Shown here piece by piece: positions 7,567 to 16,753 of a stretch of 64,000 nt of DNA; within the stretch, counting starts at the first letter, position 1, and each line of letters begins with the position of its first letter. A program made the translations under genes and the position numbers. The stretch comes from Conexibacter sp. CPCC 206217 (GTDB taxonomy: Bacteria > Actinomycetota > Thermoleophilia > Solirubrobacterales > Solirubrobacteraceae): contig NZ_JAUTDO010000006.1 of NCBI RefSeq assembly GCF_030646165.1, forward strand, positions 248,001 to 312,000. Direction: 5' to 3'. A model generated the notes under the pieces. That model made no database searches. It saw nothing but the letters and a program-made list of their open reading frames with translations, and was not told the origin of the DNA.

Positions 7567-8781
7567 ATGAACGAACTGACACGTACAGACTTCCTCCGCC
7601 GCACCGCCGCCGCTGGGATCACCGTCGCCAGCGCCAGTGTTCTGGCTGCGTGCGGCAACAGCGGTGTCGATGGTGGCTCGCTGGTGCGCCCCACGAGTAC
7701 GAATGGCGCCAAGGCGAGCGATCGGGTCGTCAAGGTCGGCTACCTGCCGATCACCGACGCCACGCCGCTGCTGGTCGCGCACGCGGACGGGCTCTACGAC
7801 AGACACGGCGTCGACGTGCCGAGACCGACGCTGCTGCGTTCGTGGCCCGCGCTGGCCGAAGCGTTCCAAGGCGGCGCGGTCGACGCGGTCCACATCCTGA
7901 TGCCGCTCGCGCTGCAGCTGCGCTTCCAGCGCAGGTTCCCCGCGAAGGTGATCGCCTGGAACCACACCAACGGCTCGGCACTGACGGTGCGGCCGCAGGT
8001 CGTCAGCGTGCGCGAGCTGGCGGGGCAGACGGTCGCGATCCCGGGCTGGTTCTCGGTCCACAACATCGCGCTGCAGATGATCCTGCGCGCCGAGGGCCTC
8101 ACGGCGATCGTCTCCGGCGACGCGTCGCGCACGGCGAAGAGCGTGAAGCTGATCGTGATGGCCCCGCCCGACATGCCGCCCGCGCTGGCGCAGGGCTCGA
8201 TCGCCGGCTACATCGTCGCGGACCCGTTCAACGCGGCCGCGGAGCTGAGCGGGATCGGCAAGATCCTGCGCTTCAGCGGCGACGTCTGGCGCGACCACGC
8301 CTGCTGCGTCGTCGCCGTCGACGAGCGGTTGCTGGAGGAGCGCCCGGACGTCGCGGCCGGCTTCGTCGGCGCGGTCGTGGACGCGCAGAGGGCCACGCGC
8401 GAGGATCCCGCGCGGGCCGCCGCGACGCTGACGCAGCAGCGCTACCTGCCGCAGCCCGATCCGGTCGTGAAGTGGGCGCTGACGCACGACGCCGACCCCG
8501 CCTACACGCGCGACGCGGCGATCACGCACCCGCGCTGGAGAGAGCGCCGGATCGACTTCCAGGGCTACCCGTTCCCGTCGTACACCGCGGCGCTGATCGA
8601 GCAGCTGCGCACGACCGTCGTGGACGGCGACCTCTCGTTCCTGGACGGCCTCGACGCCGCCGACGCGCACGCCGAGCTGGTCGACGACGCGCTCGTGCGC
8701 AGAGCGATCGAGGCCGCCGGCGGCGCCCGCGCCTTCGGCCTCCCGGACAGCTACCGCCGCCACGAGGAGATCGCGCCGTGA
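7567..8781 (+). CDS. NitT/TauT-type ABC substrate-binding lipoprotein
   Basis: 404 residues. The N-terminus has an Arg pair, a hydrophobic stretch and the lipobox LAAC followed by GNSG, so it is a lipoprotein exported possibly by Tat (FLRRTAAAG). The mature part begins with the SsuA/NrtA-like strand VVKVGYLPITDATPLLVAHADGLYD and continues with the hinge pattern RELAGQTVAIPGWFSVHNI. A good Shine-Dalgarno (GGAGGA) lies just upstream of the ATG. It lies between ATPase and permease of the same importer. The ligand cannot be read from sequence. Confidence 0.88.
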   Translation: MNELTRTDFLRRTAAAGITVASASVLAACGNSGVDGGSLVRPTSTNGAKASDRVVKVGYLPITDATPLLVAHADGLYDRHGVDVPRPTLLRSWPALAEAFQGGAVDAVHILMPLALQLRFQRRFPAKVIAWNHTNGSALTVRPQVVSVRELAGQTVAIPGWFSVHNIALQMILRAEGLTAIVSGDASRTAKSVKLIVMAPPDMPPALAQGSIAGYIVADPFNAAAELSGIGKILRFSGDVWRDHACCVVAVDERLLEERPDVAAGFVGAVVDAQRATREDPARAAATLTQQRYLPQPDPVVKWALTHDADPAYTRDAAITHPRWRERRIDFQGYPFPSYTAALIEQLRTTVVDGDLSFLDGLDAADAHAELVDDALVRRAIEAAGGARAFGLPDSYRRHEEIAP

Positions 8782-9677
8782 CGCCGCTGCGGTCCGACGC
8801 CGTGGTCGACCCGATCGACGGCCGTGCGAAGGCGAGCCGCGGTGGCGGCGCCGCCGTCGTGCGCCTGCGCACCGCCGCGACGACCCTGACGCTCCAGCTC
8901 GCCGTGCTCGCGCTCGCGGTGCTGCTGTGGTGGGTCGCGACCGACGTCGTGCCGGCGCCGCAGAGCATCGCGCACGCGTTCTCGCCGGAGGAGGCGCTGC
9001 CGGCGCTCGTCTCGCTCGTGCGCGACGGGACACTGGTCGAAGACGCGGCGACGAGCTCGGCGCGGCTCGCGATCGGCCTCGGCGCGGCCGCGCTGATCGG
9101 GATCCCGCTCGGCCTGCTGGTCGGCGGCGTGCGGATCTTCGACCGGGCGACCGGGGCGCTGTTCCAACTGCTGCGGATGACCTCGCCGCTGTCGTGGACG
9201 CCGATCGCGGTGATCGCGCTCGGCGTCGGCAGCCGGCCGGTCGAGGCGCTGGTGGCGGCCGCCGCGATCTGGCCGATCGCGCTCAACACGGCCGCGGGCG
9301 TGCGCGCGGCCGATCCCGACTGGCTGCTGACGGCGCGCGCGCTCGGCGCCGCCCGTCACGAGCTGCTGCGCGGGGTCGTGCTGCCCGCGATCCGCCCGCA
9401 CGTGCTGACCGGTGTGCGGCTCGCGCTCGGCGTCGCCTGGATCGTGCTCGTCCCGGCCGAGATGCTCGGCGTCCAGTCGGGCCTCGGCTACGCCGTCCTC
9501 AACGCCCGCGACCAGCTCGCCTACGAGGACCTGATGGCGGTGATCGTCGCGATCGGCATCCTCGGCTTCGCCCTCGACGCGCTCGCCCAAACACTGCTGA
9601 GACCGCGCCGGCGCCGTCGGCCGGCATCCGTCGCGCTCGCTGCCTCGCCCGCCGACGCCCCGATGGCGCTCGTCTGA
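8778..9677 (+). CDS. NitT/TauT-type ABC permease
   Basis: 299 residues with about six hydrophobic segments, starting with LTLQLAVLALAVLLWWVATDV near residue 40. The EAA-like coupling loop is present near 195-215 (ARALGAARHELLRGVVLPAI), as in SsuC/TauC. The GTG start overlaps the stop of the binding-protein gene (GTGA). It closes the operon that begins at the DUF4242 gene or the flavoprotein gene. An Arg-rich, Ala-rich tail of about 30 residues extends past the last membrane segment. Confidence 0.88.
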   Translation: MTPLRSDAVVDPIDGRAKASRGGGAAVVRLRTAATTLTLQLAVLALAVLLWWVATDVVPAPQSIAHAFSPEEALPALVSLVRDGTLVEDAATSSARLAIGLGAAALIGIPLGLLVGGVRIFDRATGALFQLLRMTSPLSWTPIAVIALGVGSRPVEALVAAAAIWPIALNTAAGVRAADPDWLLTARALGAARHELLRGVVLPAIRPHVLTGVRLALGVAWIVLVPAEMLGVQSGLGYAVLNARDQLAYEDLMAVIVAIGILGFALDALAQTLLRPRRRRRPASVALAASPADAPMALV

Positions 9678-9704
9678 GCGGGCGCGTCGCGCGCCTGCCG
9701 CCGC

Positions 9705-10060
9705 TCAGCCCCGCACGGCCCCGATCGCCGTCGCCGCCGAGGCGTAGTCGCTGAACGCTGCCAGCATCGCGTCGTTCTCGTCCAGAAGGCCCGCACCAGC
9801 AGGTCGATCCCCTCCGACGCGCCGCGCGTCAGCAGCAGCCCGCCGGGTTCGACGCCGTACGCGACGGCGAACCGCTCCAGCAGCTCGCGCGGCTGCGGCT
9901 CCGGGTAGCGGTTGGCGGCGAGCGCGCGGCCCGCGAGCGCGAGCGGCGGGGCGGGGCTCTCGTTCGCGTCGAGCAGGATCGACGTCTGGGCCGCGGCGGC
10001 CGGGTTTCCGGACGATGCTCCTCGAACCCGTGGATCTGGCGCGACGGCGTTCTCGAGCAA
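9705..10060 (-). pseudogene. hisC: Histidinol-phosphate aminotransferase remnant, central part deleted
   Basis: Read on the minus strand, the first part matches the HisC N-terminus: ILLDANESPAPPLALAG, then NRYPEPQPRELLERFAVAYG and LLLTRGASEGIDLLVRAFW. E. coli HisC has NRYPECQP, SRGADEGIELLIRAF in the same order. Near 9783 the frame shifts and continues as DENDAMLAAFSDYASAATAI to a TGA at 9705, which resembles the extreme C-terminus of HisC. About 250 codons holding the PLP lysine are missing. The remnant is therefore non-functional. It lies convergent to the ABC operon with only 27 bp between them. The nominal start at 10060 is a TTG and is uncertain. Confidence 0.8.
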
Positions 10061-10134
10061 CCGGCTTCAGATCGGCGGCAAGCGTCCGATCATCCGCGGT
10101 TGACAGCCAGAACAAGCGGAGTGCGCACGACGGG

Positions 10135-10150
10135 ATGCAAACGTGTGCAT
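10135..10150. promoter_or_regulatory. Near-perfect palindrome upstream of chemoreceptor
   Basis: ATGCAAACGTGTGCAT is a 16-base palindrome with one mismatched pair, centred about 38 bases before the chemoreceptor start. Its core GCAAACGTGTGC differs by one base from the perfect palindrome GCAAACGTTTGC at 39405-39416. The even symmetry and central CG resemble LacI-family operators. No LacI-family gene is in the window. Confidence 0.45.
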
Positions 10151-10180
10151 TTCCGGATCGACTCCAAAGGGGGGTGAGAG

Positions 10181-12271
10181 GTGCGACTCAGCGTCAGGAC
10201 AAAGCTGCTCGGAAGCTTCCTCGTCGTCGTCGCGCTGCTCGTGATCGTCTCGATCGTGGGTGTTGCGAAGATCGGCAGCGTCAGAAGCACGGCCGACACG
10301 CTCGGCGACAACATCATCCCGCGCTCGCAGGCGCTGCTGACTGCGAGCAACGGGATGAACGCCTACATGGGCGACGTCCCGCAGTACATCGGCGTCGCAC
10401 AGCGCAGAGGCGACACCGGCAGAGTCGCGAGCGAGCTTGGCAGTGACGTCGACGCCGCCGACGGCGGGATCGACGCGGCGGTCAAGCTCAACGCCGGCAG
10501 AGCGGACCTGCTCGCCAGATGGGCAGCGCTCGACGAGGCGTGGCAGGCGTATCTGAGAGCGGTGGAGCCGGTGCGCGACTTCGCGGACGCCGGCAGCATC
10601 GACGAGGCGCTCGCGGTCTACTCGAGCGAGGGTGCGGCGGAGGCGACCGCGAGAATCGACGCGGCGGTCCAGGACATCCGTGCCTCGCAGGTCGCGAACG
10701 CGGCGACGGCCGTCACCGACGCCGGCGACACGGCGTCGAGCGCTCGCACGCTGCTGATCGGGCTGGCGGTCGTCGCGGTCGTCGTCGCGCTGCTGATCGC
10801 GATGCTGCTGTCGCGGCAGATCTCGGGCGGCGTCGGGCAGATGATGCGCGCGGCGCGCGGGATCGCGAAGGGCGACGTCGAGCAGACCGTCGAGGTCAAG
10901 TCGCGTGACGAGATCGGCGAGACCGCGGAGGCGTTCAGAGAGATGATCGCCTACCTCGAGGAGATGGCGCAGGCGGCGCGGCGGATCGCGGCCGGCGACC
11001 TGTCCGTCGAGGTGCTGCCGAAGTCCGAGCGCGACGCGCTCGGGCTCGCGTTCCAGGAGATGTCGGCGGACCTGCGGGCGGCGCTCGGCGACCAGTCGTC
11101 GCTCGACGCGCTGATCGAGCGGATGGATTCGCTCAGCATGCGCGACCTCGCCGACCTGGAGCTCGCGCTGACGGCCGTCGCCAACGGCGACCTGACCGTC
11201 GACGTCGCGATCGCGACGCGGACGATCGACGCCGAGGAGGGCCGCGACGCGGGCCGCCTGGCGACGATCTTCAACGGGATGCTCGGCCGTACGCAGAGCT
11301 CGATCTCCAGCTACAACGCGATGCGCGCGCGTGTGGCGCAGATGCTGCAGCAGATCGCGCGCGAGTCGCAGGCGGTCGCGGCGGCGTCGCAGCAGATGGC
11401 GACGACGTCGGACGAGTCCGGGCGCGCGGTCAACGAGATCGCATCCGCGGTCGGCGAGGTCGCGGCTGGCGCGGAGCGTCAGGTGCGGACCGTCGGCGAG
11501 GCGCGCACGCTCACGGGCGAGGTCGTCTCGGCGACGCGCCAGTCGGCCGACAACGCCGAGCAGACCGCCCACGCCGCCGATCAGGCGCGCGCGGTCGCGG
11601 CGGAGGGCGCGGAGACGATCCGGCAGGCGACCGAGGCGATGAGCGCGGTGCGCGCGTCGTCCTCGGAGGTCACCGGCACGATCCGCCAGCTGGGCTCGAA
11701 GTCCGAGCAGATCGGCGGGATCGTCGCCACGATCACCGGCATCGCGGAGCAGACGAACCTGCTTGCGCTGAATGCCGCGATCGAGGCGGCGCGCGCGGGC
11801 GAGCAGGGGCGCGGCTTCGCGGTCGTCGCCGAGGAGGTCCGCAAGCTGGCCGAGGAGTCGCAGCAGGCGGCGCGCTCGATCTCGGAGCTGATCAAGGAGA
11901 TCCAGTCCGAGACGGGCCGGGCTGTCGACGTCGTCGAGGACGGCGCGCGGCAGACCGAGCACGGCGCGCAGACGGTCGAGCAGGCCGGCCTCGCGTTCGA
12001 CCGGATCGGGTCGAGCGTCGAGGACATGAACGGCCGCATCGCGCAGATCGCCGGCGCGGTGACGGAGATCGCGCAGCGCGCGACGCAGATGGAGGAGAAC
12101 ATGGCCGACGTCGCGTCGATCGCCGAGCAGTCGAGCGCATCGACCGAGCAGGTCTCCGCCTCGACGCAGCAGACGAGCGCCTCGACGCAGGAGATCGCGG
12201 CCTCGGCACAGGAGCTGGCGCGCACGGCCGAGGAGCTGGAACGGCTCGTCGGTCAGTTCACGTTGGCGTAG
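10181..12271 (+). CDS. Methyl-accepting chemotaxis protein with several HAMP units
   Basis: 696 residues. Membrane segment 1 is near 8-30, then an extracytoplasmic four-helix-type sensor of about 155 residues, and membrane segment 2 near 187-210. At least two and probably three HAMP-like units follow ([52 protein letters not shown]) before a long signalling helix pair. The receptor tip is intact: [20 protein letters not shown] near 522-541, then [18 protein letters not shown]. No CheB/CheR-tethering pentapeptide is seen at the C-terminus. The GTG start follows a strong Shine-Dalgarno (AAGGGGGGTGAGAG). No che genes are nearby, so it stands alone. Confidence 0.92.
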   Translation: MRLSVRTKLLGSFLVVVALLVIVSIVGVAKIGSVRSTADTLGDNIIPRSQALLTASNGMNAYMGDVPQYIGVAQRRGDTGRVASELGSDVDAADGGIDAAVKLNAGRADLLARWAALDEAWQAYLRAVEPVRDFADAGSIDEALAVYSSEGAAEATARIDAAVQDIRASQVANAATAVTDAGDTASSARTLLIGLAVVAVVVALLIAMLLSRQISGGVGQMMRAARGIAKGDVEQTVEVKSRDEIGETAEAFREMIAYLEEMAQAARRIAAGDLSVEVLPKSERDALGLAFQEMSADLRAALGDQSSLDALIERMDSLSMRDLADLELALTAVANGDLTVDVAIATRTIDAEEGRDAGRLATIFNGMLGRTQSSISSYNAMRARVAQMLQQIARESQAVAAASQQMATTSDESGRAVNEIASAVGEVAAGAERQVRTVGEARTLTGEVVSATRQSADNAEQTAHAADQARAVAAEGAETIRQATEAMSAVRASSSEVTGTIRQLGSKSEQIGGIVATITGIAEQTNLLALNAAIEAARAGEQGRGFAVVAEEVRKLAEESQQAARSISELIKEIQSETGRAVDVVEDGARQTEHGAQTVEQAGLAFDRIGSSVEDMNGRIAQIAGAVTEIAQRATQMEENMADVASIAEQSSASTEQVSASTQQTSASTQEIAASAQELARTAEELERLVGQFTLA

Positions 12272-12291
12272 TCGCAGCGGGCGGCACGCGT

Positions 12292-12315
12292 GGCGCGGCC
12301 GGAGACGGTCGCGCC
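12292..12315. terminator. Hairpin terminator between convergent genes
   Basis: GGCGCGGCCG (12292-12301) pairs with CGGTCGCGCC (12306-12315) over 10 positions including one G-T pair, with loop GAGA. It sits in the 66-base gap between the chemoreceptor stop and the stop of the convergent SGNH gene. Confidence 0.6.
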
Positions 12316-12337
12316 GCGCCGCGCCGCTTGCGCCGAA

Positions 12338-12925
12338 TCAGCGCCCGCGTCTCGGCAGCGCCCGCGCCAGCAGCTTCGTGAACGCCCGCGCGCCGTCGAA
12401 CGTCAGGTGCAGCCCGTCGGGCTGGAACCAGCTCGTGTGGCCGCGGCTGTGGGCGACCCAGTCGAGCACGCCGACGCGTCTGGGCAGCCGCTTGCCGAAC
12501 GCGCGCACCGTGCGCGCGTCCTCGCCCGACCAGCCGCCCAGCTCGCGCGGGGTGACGAGCACCAGCCGGCGCGTTCTGCCGAGCCGGTGCAGCGCGGCGC
12601 TGACCTGGCGCGCGTCGATCGAGGCGTTGGCGCCGAGCGCGATCACGACGACGTCCGGCAGCGCGCCGGCGGCGGCGCGAGCGCGCAGCAGCGCGAGTCC
12701 CTCGTGCATGTCGCGGCAGCCGTGCGCGTTGGCGTCGAAGCCGGCGCGCGCGAGGTCCGGCAGCGCCAGCAGCATCGCCGAGTCGCCGATCGCCAGCGGC
12801 GCGAGACCCGGCCCGATGTCCTTCCTGGCGGGGTATTCGTGGACGCTGCCGCAGTCGGCGAATGCGGGCGCAGCGGCGAGGGTCAAGGCCGAGACGGTCG
12901 CGAAGACTGCAGCGGTGAGGCGCAT
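12338..12925 (-). CDS. Secreted SGNH-hydrolase-fold protein
   Basis: 195 residues with a clear signal peptide (MRLTAAVFATVSALTLAAAP, cleavage after AFA). The mature protein has an SGNH block I (LAIGDSAMLLAL), a strand DVVVIALGANASID in the place of block III, and a C-terminal DGLHLTFDG that supplies the D-x-x-H pair. The family includes lipases, esterases and carbohydrate O-acyl transferases or esterases. It is divergent from the MBOAT gene (76 bp between starts), followed in turn by two larger SGNH proteins, so it probably belongs to the same surface acylation system. The small size (under 170 residues mature) is typical of minimal SGNH domains. Confidence 0.75.
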   Translation of the reverse strand: MRLTAAVFATVSALTLAAAPAFADCGSVHEYPARKDIGPGLAPLAIGDSAMLLALPDLARAGFDANAHGCRDMHEGLALLRARAAAGALPDVVVIALGANASIDARQVSAALHRLGRTRRLVLVTPRELGGWSGEDARTVRAFGKRLPRRVGVLDWVAHSRGHTSWFQPDGLHLTFDGARAFTKLLARALPRRGR

Positions 12926-13001
12926 GCGTCAGGACTCTGACAGGATCCCCGCGCCGCATACGCAGCCGCGCGCGCGGGACACGGAACCGGACCCACGAGA
13001 G

Positions 13002-14396
13002 ATGCTCTTCCCAACCGTCGAGTTCGCGATCTTCTTCCCGATCGTGCTCGCGCTGTCGTGGTGGCTGATGCCGCGTCAGGGGCTGTGGAAGCCGTTCATC
13101 GTGCTCGCCAGCTACGCCTTCTACGCGGGCGCGAACTGGAAGTTCTGCCTGCTGCTGGCGCTCGTCACGGGGTGGAACCAGCTCGGCGCGGTCCTGCTGC
13201 ACCGCACCGACGACGACGCGCGCCGCAACTGGATCGTGCGGGTCGCGGTCGCGGGCGACCTGCTGCTGCTCGGCGTCTTCAAGTACTACGCCTTCTTCGT
13301 CCAGGACGTCGGCGACGCGCTCGACGCGATCCGCCTCGGCATGCCGCTGCCGCTGCTGACGATCGCGCTGCCGGTCGGCGTCAGCTTCTTCACGTTCCAG
13401 GCGATCTCGTACGTGGTCGACGTCAGACGGCGCGAGATCGTGCCGTCTTCGACGCTCGACGTGGCGATCTACCTGAGCTTCTTCCCGCACCTCGTCGCGG
13501 GCCCGATCGTGCGCGCGAGAGAGTTCCTGCCGCAGCTCGCGCGGCCGCGCGACCCGTCGAAGGTCGCGGTCGGCTCGGGCCTGGCGCTGATCGCGCTGGG
13601 CCTGGTGAAGAAGGTCGCGCTCGCCGACTTCCTCGCGCGGACGGTCGTCGATCCCGTCTTCAGCGTGCCGGAGGCGTACGGCGCGCTCGACGTGCTGCTG
13701 GCCTCGTACGCCTACGCGGCCCAGATCTACTGCGACTTCTCCGGCTACACCGACATCGCGATCGGCCTCGCGCTGCTGATGGGCTTCGTCTTCCCGCAGA
13801 ACTTCGACAGCCCGTACCGCTCGCTCAGCCTGCGCGAGTTCTGGCGCCGCTGGCACATGACGCTGTCGCGCTTCCTGCGCGACTTCCTCTACATCCCGCT
13901 CGGCGGCAACCGCGGCGGGCGCTGGAAGACCTACCGCAACCTGCTGCTGACGATGGTGCTCGGCGGGCTGTGGCACGGCGCGGCGTGGACGTTCGTGCTG
14001 TGGGGCGCGTTCCACGGCGTCGGCCTCGTCGCCGAGCACGCGATCGGCAGGCGGATCGAGCGGGTGCCGCGCTGGCTGCGCTGGCTGCTCACCTTCCACC
14101 TCGTCGTGTTCGCGTGGATCCTCTTCCGCGCGCAGGGGCTCGACGTCGTCGGCGCGCTGCTGCACCAGTTGACGGTCTTCTCCGCGCCGACGCTGTGGAG
14201 CGCGACCGCGGTCGGCGTCGTCGTGCTCGTGGTCGGGCTGCAGCTGCTGCCACCGCGCTGGATCGAGGCGACGCAGGTGCGGATCGAGCGGCTCAACCCG
14301 CTCGTGCTGGCGGCTGGCGTCGCCGTCGTGATCGTGTTCGTGATGGCGACCGTGCCCAGCCAGGGCGTCCCGCCGTTCATCTACTTCCAGTTCTGA
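13002..14396 (+). CDS. MBOAT-family membrane O-acyltransferase (AlgI-like)
   Basis: 464 residues with about ten or more membrane segments. The family hallmarks are present: ISFFPHLVAGPIVR-type loop (LSFFPHLVAGPIVRAREFL near 160-180), YCDFSGYTDIAIGLALLMGF near 242-261, FWRRWHMTLSRFLRDFLYIPLGG near 280-302 and GGLWHGAAWTFVLWGAFHG near 322-340 with the catalytic His in WHGA. AlgI/PatA/DltB-like proteins move acyl groups across the membrane for transfer to extracellular polymers. The SGNH proteins encoded downstream with 14-bp and 4-bp-overlap spacing are the probable extracellular transferases. The polymer is unknown. Confidence 0.92.
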   Translation: MLFPTVEFAIFFPIVLALSWWLMPRQGLWKPFIVLASYAFYAGANWKFCLLLALVTGWNQLGAVLLHRTDDDARRNWIVRVAVAGDLLLLGVFKYYAFFVQDVGDALDAIRLGMPLPLLTIALPVGVSFFTFQAISYVVDVRRREIVPSSTLDVAIYLSFFPHLVAGPIVRAREFLPQLARPRDPSKVAVGSGLALIALGLVKKVALADFLARTVVDPVFSVPEAYGALDVLLASYAYAAQIYCDFSGYTDIAIGLALLMGFVFPQNFDSPYRSLSLREFWRRWHMTLSRFLRDFLYIPLGGNRGGRWKTYRNLLLTMVLGGLWHGAAWTFVLWGAFHGVGLVAEHAIGRRIERVPRWLRWLLTFHLVVFAWILFRAQGLDVVGALLHQLTVFSAPTLWSATAVGVVVLVVGLQLLPPRWIEATQVRIERLNPLVLAAGVAVVIVFVMATVPSQGVPPFIYFQF

Positions 14397-14410
14397 GGGG
14401 GTCGGTCAGC

Positions 14411-15499
14411 ATGCGCGCGATGGGGGACAGGGAGGGGGAGCAGCTGGAGCTGGAGGGCGACGGCCGCCTCAACCGCTTCGACCGACTCGGCCTGCGCCGT
14501 TTCTCGGCCCGCGATTCGGTCCTCGCCGTGCTCCTGCTCGTCGGTCTGCTGGCGCTGTTCGGCGGCGGCTCGCTGCTGCACGACGCGGACGAGATGCAGC
14601 CGGGCCTGGAGCGCACGGTCGTCAAGGGCGTCGGCAAGCCGGTCGGCGCGATCGCGGACCGGCTCCCATTCCAGGACGCGAGTCGTCGCGCGACCGCGTT
14701 CCTGTCGCCGGATGCGGACCTCGGCGGGGGTGCGGGCGGGTTCTCGACGGTGGCGGCTGGGGCTGGTGGTTCCGGCGCGGGCCCAGCGGCCGGCGGCGAG
14801 CCGCTCGGCGTCCCGCCGGTCTCGCCGGACGCCTTCACCGCCTCGGAGCTGGGCGAGAGAGCGCCGCCGAAGCTCCAGTTGAGAACGCTGCTGGTGACGG
14901 GCGACTCGCTCGCGATGCCGCTCGACGCGGTGCTCGCGCGCCGGCTCGTCGGCGACGGCGTCAGAGTGCTGCGCGAGGCGCACGTCGGCACCGGCATCTC
15001 GAAGACCGCGCTGCTGGACTGGGGCAAGCTCTCGCACGAGCAGGCGGCGAGAGCGGCGGACGCCGTCGTCGTCTTCATCGGCGCCAACGAGGGCTTCCCG
15101 ATGGACGGTCCCGGCGGCGGGCAGCTCGACTGCTGCGGCGCCGACTGGGCCGCCGTCTACGCAACGCGCGTGCGCACGATGATGGACGCTTACCGCCGCG
15201 CCGGCGCCGCGCGCGTCTACTGGCTGACGCTCCCGACCCCGCGCGACAGAGACCGCCAGCCGATCGCGCGCACGGTCAACGCCGCGATCGACGTCGCCGC
15301 GCAGCCGTGGGCCAACCAGGTGCGGGTGCTCGACATGGTCGGCGTCTTCACGCCCGGCGAGCGCTACGAGGACGCGATCGACGTCGACGGCACGTCGACG
15401 CTGGTGCGCGAATCCGACGGCATCCACTTGAACGAGGCCGGTGCCGAAGTCGCCGCCGACGAGGTCCAGCGTGCGCTGGGGGAGGACTTCGAGCCATGA
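14411..15499 (+). CDS. Membrane-anchored SGNH/DUF459-type protein, paralogue 1
   Basis: 362 residues. A single membrane anchor lies near 32-55 (DSVLAVLLLVGLLALFGGGS), then a Gly/Ala-rich spacer to about residue 150, and an SGNH domain: LLVTGDSLAMPLDAVLARRL (nucleophile Ser in GDS), VVFIGANEGFPM in place of block III, and ESDGIHLNEAG with the D-x-x-H pair. A vicinal cysteine pair (LDCCGADW) follows the block III strand. It is homologous to the next gene over the whole SGNH domain. The position right after the MBOAT gene suggests it accepts acyl groups outside the membrane, as AlgJ/AlgX do for AlgI. That is inference. Confidence 0.8.
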   Translation: MRAMGDREGEQLELEGDGRLNRFDRLGLRRFSARDSVLAVLLLVGLLALFGGGSLLHDADEMQPGLERTVVKGVGKPVGAIADRLPFQDASRRATAFLSPDADLGGGAGGFSTVAAGAGGSGAGPAAGGEPLGVPPVSPDAFTASELGERAPPKLQLRTLLVTGDSLAMPLDAVLARRLVGDGVRVLREAHVGTGISKTALLDWGKLSHEQAARAADAVVVFIGANEGFPMDGPGGGQLDCCGADWAAVYATRVRTMMDAYRRAGAARVYWLTLPTPRDRDRQPIARTVNAAIDVAAQPWANQVRVLDMVGVFTPGERYEDAIDVDGTSTLVRESDGIHLNEAGAEVAADEVQRALGEDFEP

Positions 15500-16716
15500 G
15501 AACGGCCGCACTGATGGCCGCGGCGGCACTTGTCGTCGTCGGGGTGGGGGCGGCCGCTCCCACGCCGATCAGACTCGTTGCGGCAGGGAGAGAAGGATGG
15601 GTTGCGCTCGAGGTCAACGGTGACCCTGGGGCAGTCGTCACGCTCACGGAGCGGGTGCGCAGTCGCCAGGCGCTGATCCGAACGATCACAGTTCCCTCCT
15701 CTGGCACGATCACGCTCCGCAGATCCACGCCGTGGCGATGCGATCGTCAAGGACGCCGCTTCGTTGCGCGCGTCGGTGAGGAGACCGTCAGCGCGTCCGT
15801 CAGAACCCCCTCCTGCGCCGACCGTCTCAGCTTCAGCGCACCCAGACGCGGACGTGTTCACAGCGCGATCCGCGTGCGCGTCGCCGATGCCTGGCACGGC
15901 GGCGGCGAGCTGCGCGCGCAGGTGTGCGCGAGCACCGCCGGCGCCGCGGCGATCTGCAGAGTCGTCGAGTTCGACGGGCGCAAGCGCAGCACGACGGTCG
16001 GGCTGACGCCGCCGCGCGGAGGCGTCTGGGGGGTCGAGGCGACGACGAGATGGCAGAAGCTGCGGGCCGAGACGGTCGTCGCGCCGGGGCGCGCGCGGCT
16101 GCTGGCGACGGGCGACTCGGAGATACAGGGGATCGACGAGATCCTCGCCGCATCGCTGCGGGGCCGCGCCGACGTGAAGAGCGACGCCCACGTCAGCACC
16201 GGGATCTCGAAGCCGTTCATGTTCGACTGGAACGCGCATGCGCGCGGCATGGCCGACGGCTTTCGCCCGGACGTGACGGTGGTCTACATCGGCGGCAACG
16301 AGGGCTTCCCGCTGCCGCGGCCCAAGGACGGGCGCAGCGTCAACTGCTGCGGCGGCGACTGGATCGCCGGCTACGAGCGGCGCGTCGCCGACATGATGCG
16401 GTCGTTCTCGCGCGGTGGCCGCGGTCGCGTCTACTGGTTCACGCTGCCGACCCCGTCCTCCGGCGAACTGGCCGGGATCGTCGCGGCCGTGAACCCCGCG
16501 ATCGTCCGCGCCGCCAGACGCTTCCCGGACACCGTCAGAGTGATCGACATCCGCCCGGTCTTCACCCCCGGCGGCCACTTCCGCTCCGCGATGGAATACG
16601 ACGGCCGCTGGGTCACCGTGCGCGAATCCGACGGCTACCACCTGTCCTGGTCCGGCAACGAGATCGCGACGAGCCTGTTGATCAGAGCGATGCGGGCGGA
16701 CGGTGCGGTCGGGTAG
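15496..16716 (+). CDS. Secreted SGNH/DUF459-type protein, paralogue 2
   Basis: 406 residues with a signal peptide (ALMAAAALVVVGVGAAAP). An N-terminal beta-rich region of about 190 residues with four cysteines precedes an SGNH domain: LLATGDSEIQGIDEILA, VVYIGGNEGFPLPRP, a vicinal cysteine pair in VNCCGGDW, YWFTLPTPS and RESDGYHLSWSG. It matches the preceding gene domain for domain (GNEGFP, CCG-DW, YW-TLPTP, ESDG-HL). It starts in an ATGA overlap, so it is co-translated with paralogue 1. The extra N-terminal domain may bind carbohydrate. AGA is the commonest arginine codon in much of this gene. Confidence 0.8.
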   Translation: MRTAALMAAAALVVVGVGAAAPTPIRLVAAGREGWVALEVNGDPGAVVTLTERVRSRQALIRTITVPSSGTITLRRSTPWRCDRQGRRFVARVGEETVSASVRTPSCADRLSFSAPRRGRVHSAIRVRVADAWHGGGELRAQVCASTAGAAAICRVVEFDGRKRSTTVGLTPPRGGVWGVEATTRWQKLRAETVVAPGRARLLATGDSEIQGIDEILAASLRGRADVKSDAHVSTGISKPFMFDWNAHARGMADGFRPDVTVVYIGGNEGFPLPRPKDGRSVNCCGGDWIAGYERRVADMMRSFSRGGRGRVYWFTLPTPSSGELAGIVAAVNPAIVRAARRFPDTVRVIDIRPVFTPGGHFRSAMEYDGRWVTVRESDGYHLSWSGNEIATSLLIRAMRADGAVG

Positions 16717-16753
16717 ACCGCGCCGCCCGCCCCGCGCCAGACGCCGGGCGCAT

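Noticed and set aside
10100..10105. TTGACA as a -35 element for the chemoreceptor
   Set aside because: No -10-like hexamer occurs 16-18 bases downstream, so the match alone is not enough.
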